From CAZEVY01 sp964515555 (GTDB lineage Bacteria > Acidobacteriota > Terriglobia > Bryobacterales > Bryobacteraceae): a stretch of 6,256 nucleotides of DNA. The position numbers and the translations under genes were made by a program. Each line of letters begins with the position of its first letter. Positions within the stretch are counted from its first letter, which is position 1. Positions 6,211 through 6,256 of the stretch are shown here, in pieces. The notes under the pieces were generated by a model. It was given only the letters and a program-made list of their open reading frames with translations, ran no database searches and was not told where the DNA came from. The stretch spans positions 1 to 6,256 of the forward strand of contig CAZEVY010000168.1 in NCBI GenBank assembly GCA_964515555.1. Direction: 5' to 3'.

Positions 6211-6256
6211 TCACGGCGCCAGCCGATACACGCGGTCGACCGCGTAAGCCTTGCCG
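6211..6256 (-). CDS. Probable C-terminus of a minus-strand gene (5' partial)
   Basis: Reading the minus strand from the right edge gives GKAYAVDRVYRLAP followed by TGA at 6211-6213. The residues look like an ordinary protein tail and not an Arg/His-rich shadow frame. The stop sits just beyond a GGGAGCGG element, as at the other convergent junction. Only about 14 codons are visible, so neither the family nor the reality of the gene can be settled here. Confidence 0.4.
   Translation of the reverse strand, partial: GKAYAVDRVYRLAP

Noticed and set aside
1..6256. tRNA or rRNA genes, CRISPR arrays, insertion sequences
   Set aside because: No cloverleaf-like sequence, no regularly spaced long direct repeats with spacers, and no transposase or terminal inverted repeats were seen on either strand.

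Overview
This 6.26 kb window is GC-rich, genome-like bacterial DNA. It holds five protein-coding genes, four of them broken by a window edge or an assembly gap, plus a short tail that may be a sixth. Four things recall Acidobacteriota of the Solibacter/Bryobacter type: the high GC, the secreted beta-lactamase-fold hydrolase, the ECF sigma factor paired with a very large FecR-type regulator, and a secreted NTR-like protein with several carboxypeptidase-regulatory-like domains. This assignment rests on family resemblance, not on a marker gene.

Layout. (1) Positions 3-1097, plus strand: a secreted class C beta-lactamase-family serine hydrolase whose first few codons lie left of the window. (2) Positions 1098-1173: a 76-base convergent junction filled by a degenerate 17-base tandem repeat and a GGGAGCGG-containing element. 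(3) Positions 4731-1174, minus strand: a tightly overlapping run of tsaB (5' end lost), an ECF sigma factor, and an 838-residue membrane-anchored protein with a zinc-finger anti-sigma domain, a FecR domain and a long extracytoplasmic region. The overlaps are 8 and 4 bases. (4) Positions 4732-4831: exactly 100 N. (5) Positions 4833-6173, plus strand: a secreted protein with an NTR/TIMP-like domain and about three carboxypeptidase-regulatory-like beta-sandwich domains, whose N-terminus lies in the gap. (6) Positions 6174-6210: a second copy of the GGGAGCGG element. (7) From 6211 to the right edge: the probable last codons of another minus-strand gene.

How the genes relate. The sigma factor and the membrane protein form a plausible trans-envelope signalling pair: a cytoplasmic zinc-binding domain to hold the sigma factor, one membrane helix, and a FecR plus C-terminal region to sense something outside. 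Their coupling to tsaB, a gene for the universal t6A tRNA modification, is the oddest arrangement. No partner receptor is visible. The tsaB promoter and the promoter of the divergent secreted-protein gene would both lie in the N gap. The most distinctive non-coding signal is the shared 25-base element found at both convergent gene ends.
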